Source: Rhodococcus sp. (in: high G+C Gram-positive bacteria) (GTDB lineage Bacteria > Actinomycetota > Actinomycetes > Mycobacteriales > Mycobacteriaceae). Taken from it: 33,704 nt of DNA. The stretch spans positions 1 through 33,704 of the forward strand of contig JAAZAD010000112.1 in the NCBI GenBank assembly GCA_012514505.1. The letters run 5' to 3'. Below are positions 22,972-30,591 of the stretch, piece after piece. Numbering within the stretch: the stretch's first letter is position 1; each line of letters opens with the position of its first letter. A program made the position numbers and the translations under genes. The notes beneath the pieces are model-generated. The model was not told the DNA's origin. It did not search any database and was given only the letters and a program-made list of their open reading frames with translations.

Positions 22972-24204
22972 CTACTTCGGTGCGATTCCGCTTTCCAGCA
23001 CCCGCAGGTCGAACATGTCGCCGGGAGTGCGGGACAGCGTCGGGCCTGGCATGAACGGTCCGGGGTCCGGCACGTTTGCGTCGTCCACTCCACGCATGAG
23101 AATGCGGAAGAACTCGTGGTAGAGCTCCGAGTTCGCGGGATTCGAGCTGGTGGATTGTGACGCCTCGAGTCCCGTCCAGGTGACGGACATTCCCAGGTTC
23201 GGCATCACGAACACGTTCTGATGCATCGCACCGTTCAGCGCAAACAGATCAGCGGGCGCACTGGGGATCATGCGGTGCCCTACCACCTCCTCGATCGGAA
23301 AAGCCGGGCCCACACAGGTATCCCCCGCGTTGGTCCACAGGAGCAGGCTGTAGCAGCCGTTCTGTGGAGACGATTCTCCGAGCTTCGTGATGTACTCGGA
23401 GGACAGAACACGCTGCCCGTTCCAGACTCCGGCGCTCGCGAGCAATGCACCGATCTTCGCGAAGTCCTTGGGCTGCATGAACATATGCGCGTATCCATAC
23501 GTGTTCCCCGAACGATCCCGCGACCAGTTGTACGAACCTTCCGCAATACCGATCGGACCGAACAGTTCCCGTTGCGCGAACGCTTGGATGTCCTCCCCGA
23601 CGGCCTGCCCCACCACGTATGCCACCAGGTCGGCCGCGCGTTGACTGTACTGAAAATCGGTGCCCGGCTCTCGGACGATCGGAAGTGACATCGCTTGACG
23701 CGGCAAACTCGGATCGTTGCCGAGCGTCAGGGCCTCGAGGGGCAACGATTCGAGAAGTCCCGAAGTCTGGGTGAGCAGTTGCCGGACTGTGATCGCGCGG
23801 TGCGCTTCGTCTCCCATACCTTCGGGTAGATAGGTGCCGATCGGTGCGTCGAGGTCGAGTTTGCCTTGATCCCACGCAGCCCCGGCGACCAGTGACACGA
23901 TGCCTTTGGTGGCGCTGAACAATTGCCACTGCTGGTCGACGCTGTATTGGTTGTACTGGCCTTCACCGATCAGGCAGTTGTCGCGAACCACCTGGATCGA
24001 GAAGCGAAGTCGGGCGCTCGCATACGCGAGAGCGTCGTGGAGAGCGGCGGGGTCGACGCCCATGCTCTCGGGCGCACGCCGCTGAAAGTCTTCGCCGACT
24101 GCAGGCGCGGAACACGCCTCCCGGACAGGCTCGGCCGTCGCCACCGGCGTGATCGTCAATCCCGCAAGAACCATTGCGCCCACCGCGCCGGCAAACAACT
24201 TCAT
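22972..24204 (-). CDS. secreted serine hydrolase, beta-lactamase/class C-like fold
   Basis: A 410-residue exported hydrolase. Residues 1-24 are a Sec signal (KLFAGAVGAMVLAGLTITPVATA). The nucleophile motif SxxK is FSATKG (Ser97, Lys100). The second motif YxN appears as YSQ (Tyr186, Gln188), so the Asn is replaced. Other family marks are the early VVRDNCLIGEGQYN strand, AITVRQLLTQTSGL and DLVAYVVGQAVGE. The third beta-lactamase motif (KTG/HxG) is not obvious, with VGHRMIP near the end as a candidate. Activity is more likely esterase or peptidase than lactamase. Three or four Cys could form disulfides outside the cell. The gene converges on the interrupted secreted-protein gene. Its promoter lies in the 79 bp before it. 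Confidence 0.88.
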   Translation of the reverse strand: MKLFAGAVGAMVLAGLTITPVATAEPVREACSAPAVGEDFQRRAPESMGVDPAALHDALAYASARLRFSIQVVRDNCLIGEGQYNQYSVDQQWQLFSATKGIVSLVAGAAWDQGKLDLDAPIGTYLPEGMGDEAHRAITVRQLLTQTSGLLESLPLEALTLGNDPSLPRQAMSLPIVREPGTDFQYSQRAADLVAYVVGQAVGEDIQAFAQRELFGPIGIAEGSYNWSRDRSGNTYGYAHMFMQPKDFAKIGALLASAGVWNGQRVLSSEYITKLGESSPQNGCYSLLLWTNAGDTCVGPAFPIEEVVGHRMIPSAPADLFALNGAMHQNVFVMPNLGMSVTWTGLEASQSTSSNPANSELYHEFFRILMRGVDDANVPDPGPFMPGPTLSRTPGDMFDLRVLESGIAPK

Positions 24205-24283
24205 CTGAGCCCTCCCACACCTTCCGGAAATGCTTCACGAATGTGTCCCCGGTCACCATTGCACGGCCGGCCGGGCGAAACAA

Positions 24284-25135
24284 CTACCCGTAAACCGCGT
24301 CGGCCCACAGATGAAACAGCGCATACGCACGCCACGGACGCCAATTCTCGGCGAGGCGAGCAGCTTCGATGCCACTGTCGACGCCCAGGGCACGTCTGAG
24401 CACCAGGTCGCCGGGAGTGAAAGCGTCCGGATCACCAAGCACCCGAACCGCGAGATAGTCGGCCGTCCACGGGCCGATCCCTGGTAGCGCGAGCAGCTCC
24501 CGCCGAAACCGTGCCGGATCGGTGCCGCTGCGCAGTGACAACCCGTCGCATGCGGCGGTCGCCAACGCAGTGACCGTGCGAGCACGAGATCTCGTGAGGC
24601 CGACACTCACTCGGAGAGTCTCGGTGGGCTCTGCGGCGAGGCGCTCGGGAGTGGGAAACAACCGAAAGCTTCCGTGATCACGACCGTAGGCGGAAACCAA
24701 GCGCGATCCGAAAGTTCTTGCAGCAGCGACGGACACCTGCTGACCCAGCACTGTGAGAACCGCAGTCTCGAAACCGTCGACGGAGCCGAGCCTGCGCATG
24801 CCCGGGCGGCTCCCGACGAGCGGCGCCAGCACCGGATCACGTCGCAGTGCGGAATCGATGACGGTCGGTACCGCATCGAGGTCGAGCCACGACCGGACGA
24901 TTTCGATCACCTCGTCGGCGTCGGCTTCCGCCGATTCGACGTCGGCTTCCACGTGGCACGACTCCGGACGGACCGTCAGCGTCACCTGTGCCAACCCACT
25001 CGAGCACTCGATGACGCGGCTGTGGCTACCGGTATGCGGATCTCGCCTCTCCAGGCCGCTCACCGCGTGCGCGGCCAGCGCGTTCCACAGTGGCCGGTGC
25101 GCTAAGGGCGGCTCGTAGGGAAGGCGAACGATCAT
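24284..25135 (-). CDS. alkA: DNA-3-methyladenine glycosylase II (AlkA)
   Basis: A 283-residue base-excision enzyme that removes alkylated purines. The HhH is [15 protein letters not shown] (217-231), and the catalytic Asp is Asp243 in TPGDLVL. The preceding helix [20 protein letters not shown] is characteristic of the AlkA branch. The first 85 residues fit the AlkA N-terminal beta domain ([19 protein letters not shown]). I set the start at ATG 25135, whose ATG overlaps the ogt stop (ATGA). The frame is open further upstream inside ogt but that is shadow sequence. Co-transcription with ogt gives two complementary repair routes for alkylation damage, glycosylase and direct reversal. It shares only the superfamily with the glycosylase at 3061-3978. 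Confidence 0.93.
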   Translation of the reverse strand: MIVRLPYEPPLAHRPLWNALAAHAVSGLERRDPHTGSHSRVIECSSGLAQVTLTVRPESCHVEADVESAEADADEVIEIVRSWLDLDAVPTVIDSALRRDPVLAPLVGSRPGMRRLGSVDGFETAVLTVLGQQVSVAAARTFGSRLVSAYGRDHGSFRLFPTPERLAAEPTETLRVSVGLTRSRARTVTALATAACDGLSLRSGTDPARFRRELLALPGIGPWTADYLAVRVLGDPDAFTPGDLVLRRALGVDSGIEAARLAENWRPWRAYALFHLWADAVYG

Positions 25136-25620
25136 GCGGCCCGTTTCTCGAGGTCGAGAAGCGTCCGCTTGCGCCCGAGTCCGCCCGCATAGCCGGTGAG
25201 CGAGCCGTCGCTGCCGACGACCCGGTGGCACGGCACGACGATGCTGATCGGATTCTTTCCGTTCGCCGCCGCGACCGCCCGCACCGCATTCGGCCGGCCG
25301 AGCGCTTCGGCGAGGTCGCGGTACGACCACGTCTGCCCGTACGGGATGGTCCTCAACGCTTCCCACACCTGCCGCTGAAAGGGAGTACCGCGGAGGTCGA
25401 GGGAGACGGTGAACTCGGTGCGCGCGCCGTCGAAGTACTCGGCAAGCTGGCGCGCCGCGTCGCCGAACCCGTCGTCGGCCCTCGGCCCGAACGTGCTCGG
25501 ATCCGGGCTGTGTTTGTGCTCGCTCATATAGACCCCCGCCAAGGCCCCAGCCCTGTTGACCAAGGTCAACGGTCCGATCGGGGAATCGACCTGCGTGTGC
25601 GTGACTGACTCGACGTTCAC
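25132..25620 (-). CDS. ogt: methylated-DNA--protein-cysteine methyltransferase
   Basis: Transfers the methyl group from O6-methylguanine to its own cysteine, a one-use reaction. The acceptor is Cys131 in [10 protein letters not shown]. The HTH that binds DNA is at about residues 82-121 ([28 protein letters not shown], with the Arg finger in [14 protein letters not shown]). The N-terminal domain is short (about 75 residues). There is no Ada-type AdaA domain, so this is an Ogt-type enzyme rather than a regulatory Ada. I prefer GTG 25620 as start because GAAAGGA lies 8 nt before it. ATG 25629, three codons earlier, would put that site only 1 nt away. It is followed by alkA with a 4-bp overlap. 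Confidence 0.92.
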   Translation of the reverse strand: MNVESVTHTQVDSPIGPLTLVNRAGALAGVYMSEHKHSPDPSTFGPRADDGFGDAARQLAEYFDGARTEFTVSLDLRGTPFQRQVWEALRTIPYGQTWSYRDLAEALGRPNAVRAVAAANGKNPISIVVPCHRVVGSDGSLTGYAGGLGRKRTLLDLEKRAA

Positions 25621-25726
25621 GGATAACATCCTTTCACTCCGATACGACACCCTGAGGGGCTCGCTGTGTACGGAGAAGACGCCGGGGCCGTGAAATATGT
25701 GAGGTGCCGTCCGCGATGATGTGGGC

Positions 25727-26275
25727 ATGGATCTGCTGCCCATCGCGCCCCGCGACATCGTGCGCACAGCTGCCGAGATCGCGCGCTGGTCGGTCGACAC
25801 CACCGCATTCGTCGCCGGCCTCCCGCTGCGTCTCAACGCCCTGCTCGACCAGGTCGAGCTGCTGATGGCCCGCGTAGAAGACGTGACCGAAGGCGCGGCG
25901 GTCGTCGTCGCCAGGGCGGAAGCAGTGACCGACGGCGCAGAGCTTGTCGTCACTACTGCCGGTCGGACGTCCGATAGCGCTCAGAACCTGCTGTCCGTAT
26001 ACGAGCCGATGGCCCTCCACGCCGCACCACTGGCCCAGACCTTCCTCGACGACCTGGGCGAGGAAGAGATTCACGCTGCAATCGGACTCGTCAATCATCT
26101 CCCGGAACTCACGGCGCGGTTGACGGCACTCATGCCGATCCTGGCCACCCTCGACACCGTCTCACCCGAGATCCACGAACTCCTCGACGTCGTCAAGGAC
26201 GTCCGCCAGGCAATTCAGGGCGTACCAGGGTTCAAGTTCTTCCGTAAACGCGGAGAGTCTCAGGAGGACGAGTAG
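25727..26275 (+). CDS. helical protein of unknown function (182 aa)
   Basis: I do not recognise a named family, though proteins like this are widespread in Mycobacteriales and are often mislabelled. The product is almost wholly alpha-helical, Ala/Val/Leu/Glu-rich and without Cys, signal peptide or membrane helix. The first 80 residues have a heptad-like pattern ([32 protein letters not shown]), in which VxxRAExVTDGAxxVV recurs at about 11-residue intervals, suggesting an amphipathic surface helix as in phasins or apolipoproteins. The C-terminus is basic then acidic ([14 protein letters not shown]). A lipid-surface role is only a guess. ATG 25727 is my choice; GTG 25721 is also possible. It diverges from ogt. 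Confidence 0.65.
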   Translation: MDLLPIAPRDIVRTAAEIARWSVDTTAFVAGLPLRLNALLDQVELLMARVEDVTEGAAVVVARAEAVTDGAELVVTTAGRTSDSAQNLLSVYEPMALHAAPLAQTFLDDLGEEEIHAAIGLVNHLPELTARLTALMPILATLDTVSPEIHELLDVVKDVRQAIQGVPGFKFFRKRGESQEDE

Positions 26276-26388
26276 GCGACTTCGTCGCCTGTGCGTGGTT
26301 GACGAGTCCGGACACTCGTTGGCCGCTCACAGGAAAACTCCTCTACAGTCGACGGAGCACGACGTCCCATACGAAGGTGAGTCTTCCG

Positions 26389-26844
26389 ATGCCCACAATT
26401 CACCATTCCGCGGTTGCATCTGTGCCGGTCGACGTCGCGTTCGCCTACCTGGACAATTACGAAACCGTGCCCGACTGGATGTTCGGCGTTTCGGAGTTCA
26501 CCCCAACCGGCGAGTTCGTCCAGGGCCTGGGTGCCACGTTCGATGCCACTATGCATGTCGGCCCCACGAAGGTCAGTTCCCGGGTCGAGGTCACCGAATG
26601 GATCGAGAACGAAGTGATCACCATCGCTTCTCTGGATGGCGTCGCGAACTCGTCGACCTGGCACTTTCGCTCGGTCGACGACAACCACACCGAGTTGATC
26701 GTCGACTTCGCCTACAAGCTTCCCGGCGGTCTCGCTGGGAAGGCTCTCGGTCGCCTGGTCGGCCCGTTCGTCGAGAGTGCCATCAAGAACACCGAAAGCA
26801 CCCTGCGGCGAAACCTCGAAAGTCTCCCGCAAGGCGAGCACTGA
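26389..26844 (+). CDS. SRPBCC family protein (polyketide cyclase/START-like)
   Basis: A 151-residue Bet v1-fold protein: HHSAVASVPVDVAFAYLDNYETVPDWMFGVSEF opens the domain. It ends with a long amphipathic helix (AGKALGRLVGPFVESAIKNTESTLRRNLESL), which closes the hydrophobic pocket. This is the polyketide-cyclase/dehydrase-like or CoxG-like branch, different from the AHSA1-type protein at 2585-3043. It likely binds a lipid or other hydrophobic ligand. I place the start at ATG 26389, with AAGGTGAG about 9 nt upstream; the frame is open but meaningless further left. It ends 6 bp from the SDR stop on the opposite strand, so the two transcripts would run into each other. Confidence 0.85.
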   Translation: MPTIHHSAVASVPVDVAFAYLDNYETVPDWMFGVSEFTPTGEFVQGLGATFDATMHVGPTKVSSRVEVTEWIENEVITIASLDGVANSSTWHFRSVDDNHTELIVDFAYKLPGGLAGKALGRLVGPFVESAIKNTESTLRRNLESLPQGEH

Positions 26845-26850
26845 TTCGTA

Positions 26851-27612
26851 TCAGGTGACGGTGATTCCGCCGTCGACCGGAATGGTCTGACCGGTCACGT
26901 AAGCCGCTGCATCCGACGAGAGCCACACCACCGTTGCGGCAAGTTCTTCGGGATCGCCGAGCCGACCTAGCAACAGTCTGGGCTTCATGCTCTCGAGGTA
27001 GCCCTCGTGATACTGGTCGGTCATCTCCGTGGCAAAGAATCCTGGCGCAATCGCGTTGACACGGATACCTTTTCGCATCCCCCATTGCTGAGCGAGGTCT
27101 CGTGTCAAGCCGATGACGCCGGCCTTGCTCGCCGCGTAAGCTGCCTGCGGAAGTCCCGCCGTCGTCAGACCGAGAACGCTGGAAATGTTCACGATTGCGC
27201 TGCCCGGTTGCATCACCTTCCCCGCCGCCTGCGCAGCCCAGTAGGAGCCGTTCAGGTTGACGTCGATCACCTGCCGAAACTGTTCGGGGGTCTCTTTGGT
27301 CGCGGGGAATGCTGTACCGATGCCGGCATTGTTGATCAGCACATCGACTTTGCCGAACTTCTCCATCGCAGCGTCGATCATGTGCTGCGCCTGTTCGGGC
27401 TCGGAAACATCCGTGGCCACGGTCAAGGCCTCGCGACCCGCCAAACGCACCAGTTCGGCGGTGTTCTCCAACTTGTCGGTGCGACGGGCAGCCAGCACCA
27501 CGTCGGCACCCGCCTCCGCGCTCGCTTTCGCAAACGCCACACCCAACCCGGACGACGCGCCCGTCACCACAACTACCCGATCCTTCAGCGTGAACTTGTC
27601 GAGAACGGACAT
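26851..27612 (-). CDS. SDR family oxidoreductase
   Basis: A 253-residue classical SDR. Motifs are TGASSGLG (17-24), ARR at the strand-2 end (basic, suggesting NADP(H)), NNAG (94-97), Ser144 in VNISSVLG, Tyr159 and Lys163 in YAASK, and VNAIAPGFFATEM. The C-terminus GQTIPVDGGITVT is typical of FabG/gluconate-5-dehydrogenase-like members. It is second in a two-gene unit, 49 bp after the acyl-CoA dehydrogenase, so it probably oxidises or reduces a hydroxyacyl- or ketoacyl-type intermediate of the same pathway. Both genes should respond to the operators at 28829-28861. It ends 6 bp from the converging SRPBCC gene. Confidence 0.9.
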   Translation of the reverse strand: MSVLDKFTLKDRVVVVTGASSGLGVAFAKASAEAGADVVLAARRTDKLENTAELVRLAGREALTVATDVSEPEQAQHMIDAAMEKFGKVDVLINNAGIGTAFPATKETPEQFRQVIDVNLNGSYWAAQAAGKVMQPGSAIVNISSVLGLTTAGLPQAAYAASKAGVIGLTRDLAQQWGMRKGIRVNAIAPGFFATEMTDQYHEGYLESMKPRLLLGRLGDPEELAATVVWLSSDAAAYVTGQTIPVDGGITVT

Positions 27613-27661
27613 CTGTCGAAACTCCCTCGTCGTCGGGTGGGTGAACGTCTATTTCTACCTA

Positions 27662-28807
27662 TCAGAGACCGAGGTCGCGGCCGATGAGTTCCTTCATGAT
27701 CTCGTTGGATCCGGCCCAGATCTTCGTGACGCGGGCGTCCATCCAAGCACGTGCAGCACGATATTCGGTCATGAATCCGTAGCCGCCGTGGAGTTGCACG
27801 CAGTGATCGAGAACCTCGTTCTGCACCTGTGCCGACCACCACTTGGCCTTGGCCGCGTCGATGGCGGTCAGTTCTCCGTCCGCGTGGGCGGCGACGCAGT
27901 TGTCGACGTAAGCCTGCGTCACCTCGACGCGAGTGACGAGGTCCGCGAGCAGGAACTTGTTCCACTGGAGCGAGCCGATGGGCTGACCGAAAGCCTTGCG
28001 GTCCTTGGCATATTGGACCGTTTCGTCGAGAACCGCGGCGACGTGCGCGATGTTGGAGACCGCAGCTCCGACGCGCTCCTGCGGCAGCATCTCCATCATG
28101 TGGATGAAACCGCGGTCGAGCTCACCGATGATATTGGCGGACGGCACGCGCACGTCCTTGAAGAAGAGTTCCGCCGTGTCCGATTCGTGCTGACCGACTT
28201 TGTCGAGCTTACGTCCGCGTTCGAACCCATCCATCCCGGTCTCGACAGCGAACAGGGTGATGCCCTTCGCCTTCTTCTCCGGGCTGGTGCGGGCGGCGAC
28301 GATCACGAGGTCCGCGTTGTAGCCGTTGGTGATGAACGTCTTGGAGCCGTTGATGATCCAGTCGTCACCGTCTCGGACGGCCGTCGTTTTGAGTGAGGCC
28401 AGGTCGGATCCGCCGGAGGGCTCGGTCATGCCGATACCGGTGAGTAGTTCGCCGGTGCAGAACTTGGGGAGCCACCGCTCCTTCTGCTCCTCGGTGGTGA
28501 GCTGGACCATGTAGGGCGCGACGATGTCGGCGTGAATGCCGAAACTCGACGCGATAGCTGCACTCGCTCGCGAAAGCTCCTCGGCAAGAATGGCGTTGAA
28601 GCGGTAGTCACCGGCCTCGCTGCCGCCGTACTGTTCCGGAACCTCGAGTCCGAGGAAGCCGTTACGGCCGGCCTCGAGCCAGATCTCACGATCGATGAAC
28701 CGCTGCTCGATCAGCTTGTCGGCCACCGGCGTGATGTTGCGGTTCACGAACTCACGGACCGACTCGCGGAATGCCTCGTGATCGGGGCCGTACAGGGTGC
28801 GTCGCAT
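27662..28807 (-). CDS. acyl-CoA dehydrogenase, long-chain (LCAD/IVD)-type catalytic site
   Basis: A 381-residue FAD enzyme. FAD/substrate motifs are TGIGMTEPSGGSDLASLKT (about 123-141), WIINGSKTFITNG, KVGQHESDTAELFFKDVRVP and DHCVQLHGGYGFMTEYRAARAW. The usual C-terminal catalytic Glu site reads IWAGSNEIMK, with Ala instead of Glu. The base is instead most likely Glu244 in LPQERVGAAV, the location used by long-chain and isovaleryl-type enzymes. So it should favour long or branched acyl-CoAs. Start is ATG 28807, with GAGGAG 9-10 nt before it. It shares a 110-bp control region with the divergent TetR gene and is first of a two-gene unit. Confidence 0.92.
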   Translation of the reverse strand: MRRTLYGPDHEAFRESVREFVNRNITPVADKLIEQRFIDREIWLEAGRNGFLGLEVPEQYGGSEAGDYRFNAILAEELSRASAAIASSFGIHADIVAPYMVQLTTEEQKERWLPKFCTGELLTGIGMTEPSGGSDLASLKTTAVRDGDDWIINGSKTFITNGYNADLVIVAARTSPEKKAKGITLFAVETGMDGFERGRKLDKVGQHESDTAELFFKDVRVPSANIIGELDRGFIHMMEMLPQERVGAAVSNIAHVAAVLDETVQYAKDRKAFGQPIGSLQWNKFLLADLVTRVEVTQAYVDNCVAAHADGELTAIDAAKAKWWSAQVQNEVLDHCVQLHGGYGFMTEYRAARAWMDARVTKIWAGSNEIMKELIGRDLGL

Positions 28808-28828
28808 CGTCGCTCGATCTCCTCATTC

Positions 28829-28842
28829 TAAGCGGCCGCTTA
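28829..28842. promoter_or_regulatory. operator candidate 1, TAAGC-N4-GCTTA
   Basis: A perfect 14-bp palindrome, TAAGCGGCCGCTTA, lies in the 110-bp gap between the divergent acyl-CoA dehydrogenase and TetR genes. It overlaps by 2 bp a -10-like TAGAAT read on the minus strand (28830-28825), so binding here would block the dehydrogenase promoter. Confidence 0.65.
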
Positions 28843-28847
28843 TTTTC

Positions 28848-28861
28848 TAAGCGCTTGCTTA
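28848..28861. promoter_or_regulatory. operator candidate 2, TAAGC-N4-GCTTA
   Basis: TAAGCGCTTGCTTA repeats the arms of the first site, with centres 19 bp (nearly two turns) apart. Its right end overlaps TATACT (28860-28865), the likely -10 of the TetR gene on the plus strand. Two sites, each over one of the two divergent promoters, fit joint repression by the adjacent TetR protein. Confidence 0.65.
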
Positions 28862-28917
28862 TACTGGTGTGGACGGTCCATATTGTCAAGAGTCGATTCG
28901 AGGATGGAGGAGGCGCT

Positions 28918-29517
28918 GTGACCGAGTTACCCGCGCAGATGATCAGCACGTCGAAAGCTGCGGCACGGATCCGCGCTGCCGCAATCGACGCCTTCTCCGT
29001 AGGCGGCTATGGAGGAACCACCACCCGCGACATCGCCGCCCGCCTCGATATGAGTCCAGCCGCGATGTATCCGCACTACAGATCCAAGGAGGATCTGCTC
29101 TTCGCAATCAGCTTCGAGGGACATCTCGTAGCGCACGAAACCGTCGCCGCCGCCGACCGGGCGGACGCCTCCCCCGTCGACCGTCTGCGCTCCGTGATCT
29201 CGACATTCGCGAGCTGGCAGGCCACCCATCACGCGCAGGCGCGGGTCATCCAGTACGAACTCACGGCGCTCACGCGTGACCACTACCGCACCGTGGTTGC
29301 GCTGAGACGGGAAACAACGGCCATCGTCAGGTCCGTCGTGAACGCCGGCGTCGATACCGGTGACTTCATCGTCCCTGACGCGGAAGGCGTCACCTTGGCC
29401 CTGACCTCACTGTGCGTGGATGTGTGCCGCTGGTTCCCTACAGGGGATTACACCGACCCGCAGGTCGTCGGTGACCTGTATGCCGACCTGGCTGCACGCG
29501 TGGTCGGCGCCCGATAA
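28918..29517 (+). CDS. TetR-family transcriptional regulator
   Basis: A 199-residue regulator. Residues 14-62 form the HTH (AAARIRAAAIDAFSVGGYGGTTTRDIAARLDMSPAAMYPHYRSKEDLLF), typical of the actinobacterial branch that controls acyl-CoA metabolism and responds to acyl-CoA thioesters. The C-terminal half is an all-helical ligand domain. The start is GTG 28918, set by the strong GGAGGAGG just upstream; the frame is open 147 bp further left but through the operators. It is divergent from the acyl-CoA dehydrogenase/SDR pair, and the TAAGC-N4-GCTTA palindromes between them are its expected sites. Confidence 0.9.
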   Translation: MTELPAQMISTSKAAARIRAAAIDAFSVGGYGGTTTRDIAARLDMSPAAMYPHYRSKEDLLFAISFEGHLVAHETVAAADRADASPVDRLRSVISTFASWQATHHAQARVIQYELTALTRDHYRTVVALRRETTAIVRSVVNAGVDTGDFIVPDAEGVTLALTSLCVDVCRWFPTGDYTDPQVVGDLYADLAARVVGAR

Positions 29518-29628
29518 GGCTCACGCCTGTGAGTGCTCCGAGAGTCCAGAGACTCGTTAACCACGCACAGGGGAAGGGAGGTAACATCGCGCCCGACTGG
29601 CGCCAACCGCATGAACCGGGGGATTCAC

Positions 29629-29964
29629 ATGACGGACCCGTTGTACTTGGACGACGGCACCGCAGCAGAGTGCGTGGCGCTCTGCGACAGCCTCATCGCA
29701 AAGTTCGATGATGCCATCGACGAAACAGCCAAATTCAACAGGATTTCCGGTTTCGGCGGCTTCGACTCTGCCCAACAGCTGCAGCGTGGCTTCGAAGACA
29801 AACTGATCAACTCGCCCGGCTCAGTCAGGAATCGACTTCTCCAGTTTCAAGACGCTGTGAAACTGCTGCGCGCGACATTCGAGGCGAACGGCAAGGGATT
29901 CGAAGACACCGAGAGCGAAGTCTACCGAGCGATCCGTGCGATCGGATCGGCGGAACAACTGTGA
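29629..29964 (+). CDS. WXG100/PE-sized helical protein, putative type VII secretion partner
   Basis: A 111-residue protein of two long helices joined by a Gly-rich turn (ISGFGGFDSAQQL, about residues 41-53). This is the helical-hairpin outline of ESAT-6/WXG100 and PE proteins, although the turn lacks a strict W-x-G. The C-terminus (RATFEANGKGFEDTESEVYRAIRAI) carries YxxxxI-like spacing rather than a clear YxxxD/E secretion signal. Two Cys are near the N-terminus (AECVALC). The start ATG 29629 follows GGGGGA. Its stop overlaps the DUF3558 lipoprotein start (GTGA). The EspG and PPE-like genes just downstream make a type VII substrate role likely. Alternatively it is a cytosolic partner protein. 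Confidence 0.62.
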   Translation: MTDPLYLDDGTAAECVALCDSLIAKFDDAIDETAKFNRISGFGGFDSAQQLQRGFEDKLINSPGSVRNRLLQFQDAVKLLRATFEANGKGFEDTESEVYRAIRAIGSAEQL

Positions 29965-30527
29965 GACGCTCGAGGACACCCTGCGTACTGGCCTTGTGCG
30001 CTGCGGTTCTAGCGGGATGTGGAACATCAGGTTCGCCCGACGGTCCCGCTGACGAGGCGACAACTCAGGCCGCCCAGTCCACGCGCGATTTGGGACGCAA
30101 GGTAGTCGCATTCGATCCGTGCCGAGATGTACCCGACGACGTGATTTCACGAGCTGGCTACGACCCCGCATCCAGGGAGACTTCCGAGTACCCAATGTCC
30201 GGGTACACGTTCCTAGGGTGCGATTTCGAAACGCCGGTCCGGCAATACGGACTGAGCCTTCTTTCGGGCAACATCACCTTCGCGGAGGAGAAGAAGAAGA
30301 CCGAGGCGTTCGCGGAACCCATGGAAATCAATGGTCGGCCTGCTCTCCTCGAATTGGATCCGGCCGAGCGTGACTCCTGCGCGATCTCGCTGGAAACCGA
30401 CTACGGAGTTCTCATCGTTCTTCGTGGCCTCCATCACGATTACATCGGACCGGCTCCGCGGGAAGAATGGTGCGCCGGGCTCGAAGACACTGCGCGCCTG
30501 ATCGAACCGCTGCTCGCGGACGGATGA
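29961..30527 (+). CDS. DUF3558 family lipoprotein
   Basis: A 188-residue exported lipoprotein. The signal is short (VRRSRTPCVLALCAAVL) and ends with lipobox LAGC, so Cys20 would be lipidated. The mature domain begins after a Thr/Gln/Ser-rich linker. It holds four Cys (FDPCRDV, LGCDF, DSCAIS and EWCAGL) that could form two disulfides, a DUF3558 hallmark. FDPCRDVPDDV is the typical family opening. DUF3558 proteins occur almost only in actinobacteria and their function is unknown. The GTG start overlaps the stop of the helical partner gene (GTGA), so the two are translated together. Confidence 0.85.
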   Translation: MRRSRTPCVLALCAAVLAGCGTSGSPDGPADEATTQAAQSTRDLGRKVVAFDPCRDVPDDVISRAGYDPASRETSEYPMSGYTFLGCDFETPVRQYGLSLLSGNITFAEEKKKTEAFAEPMEINGRPALLELDPAERDSCAISLETDYGVLIVLRGLHHDYIGPAPREEWCAGLEDTARLIEPLLADG

Positions 30528-30591
30528 GCGCGGTGCGCAGGAAAATCAATACAGATAACGCTTCATTCGCAGTTCAGAGGGGGAAATAGCA

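Noticed and set aside
25136..25366. N-terminal extension of alkA into ogt
   Set aside because: The extra residues are Arg/Ala/Pro-rich shadow sequence of ogt. The AlkA N-domain starts at the overlapping ATG 25135.
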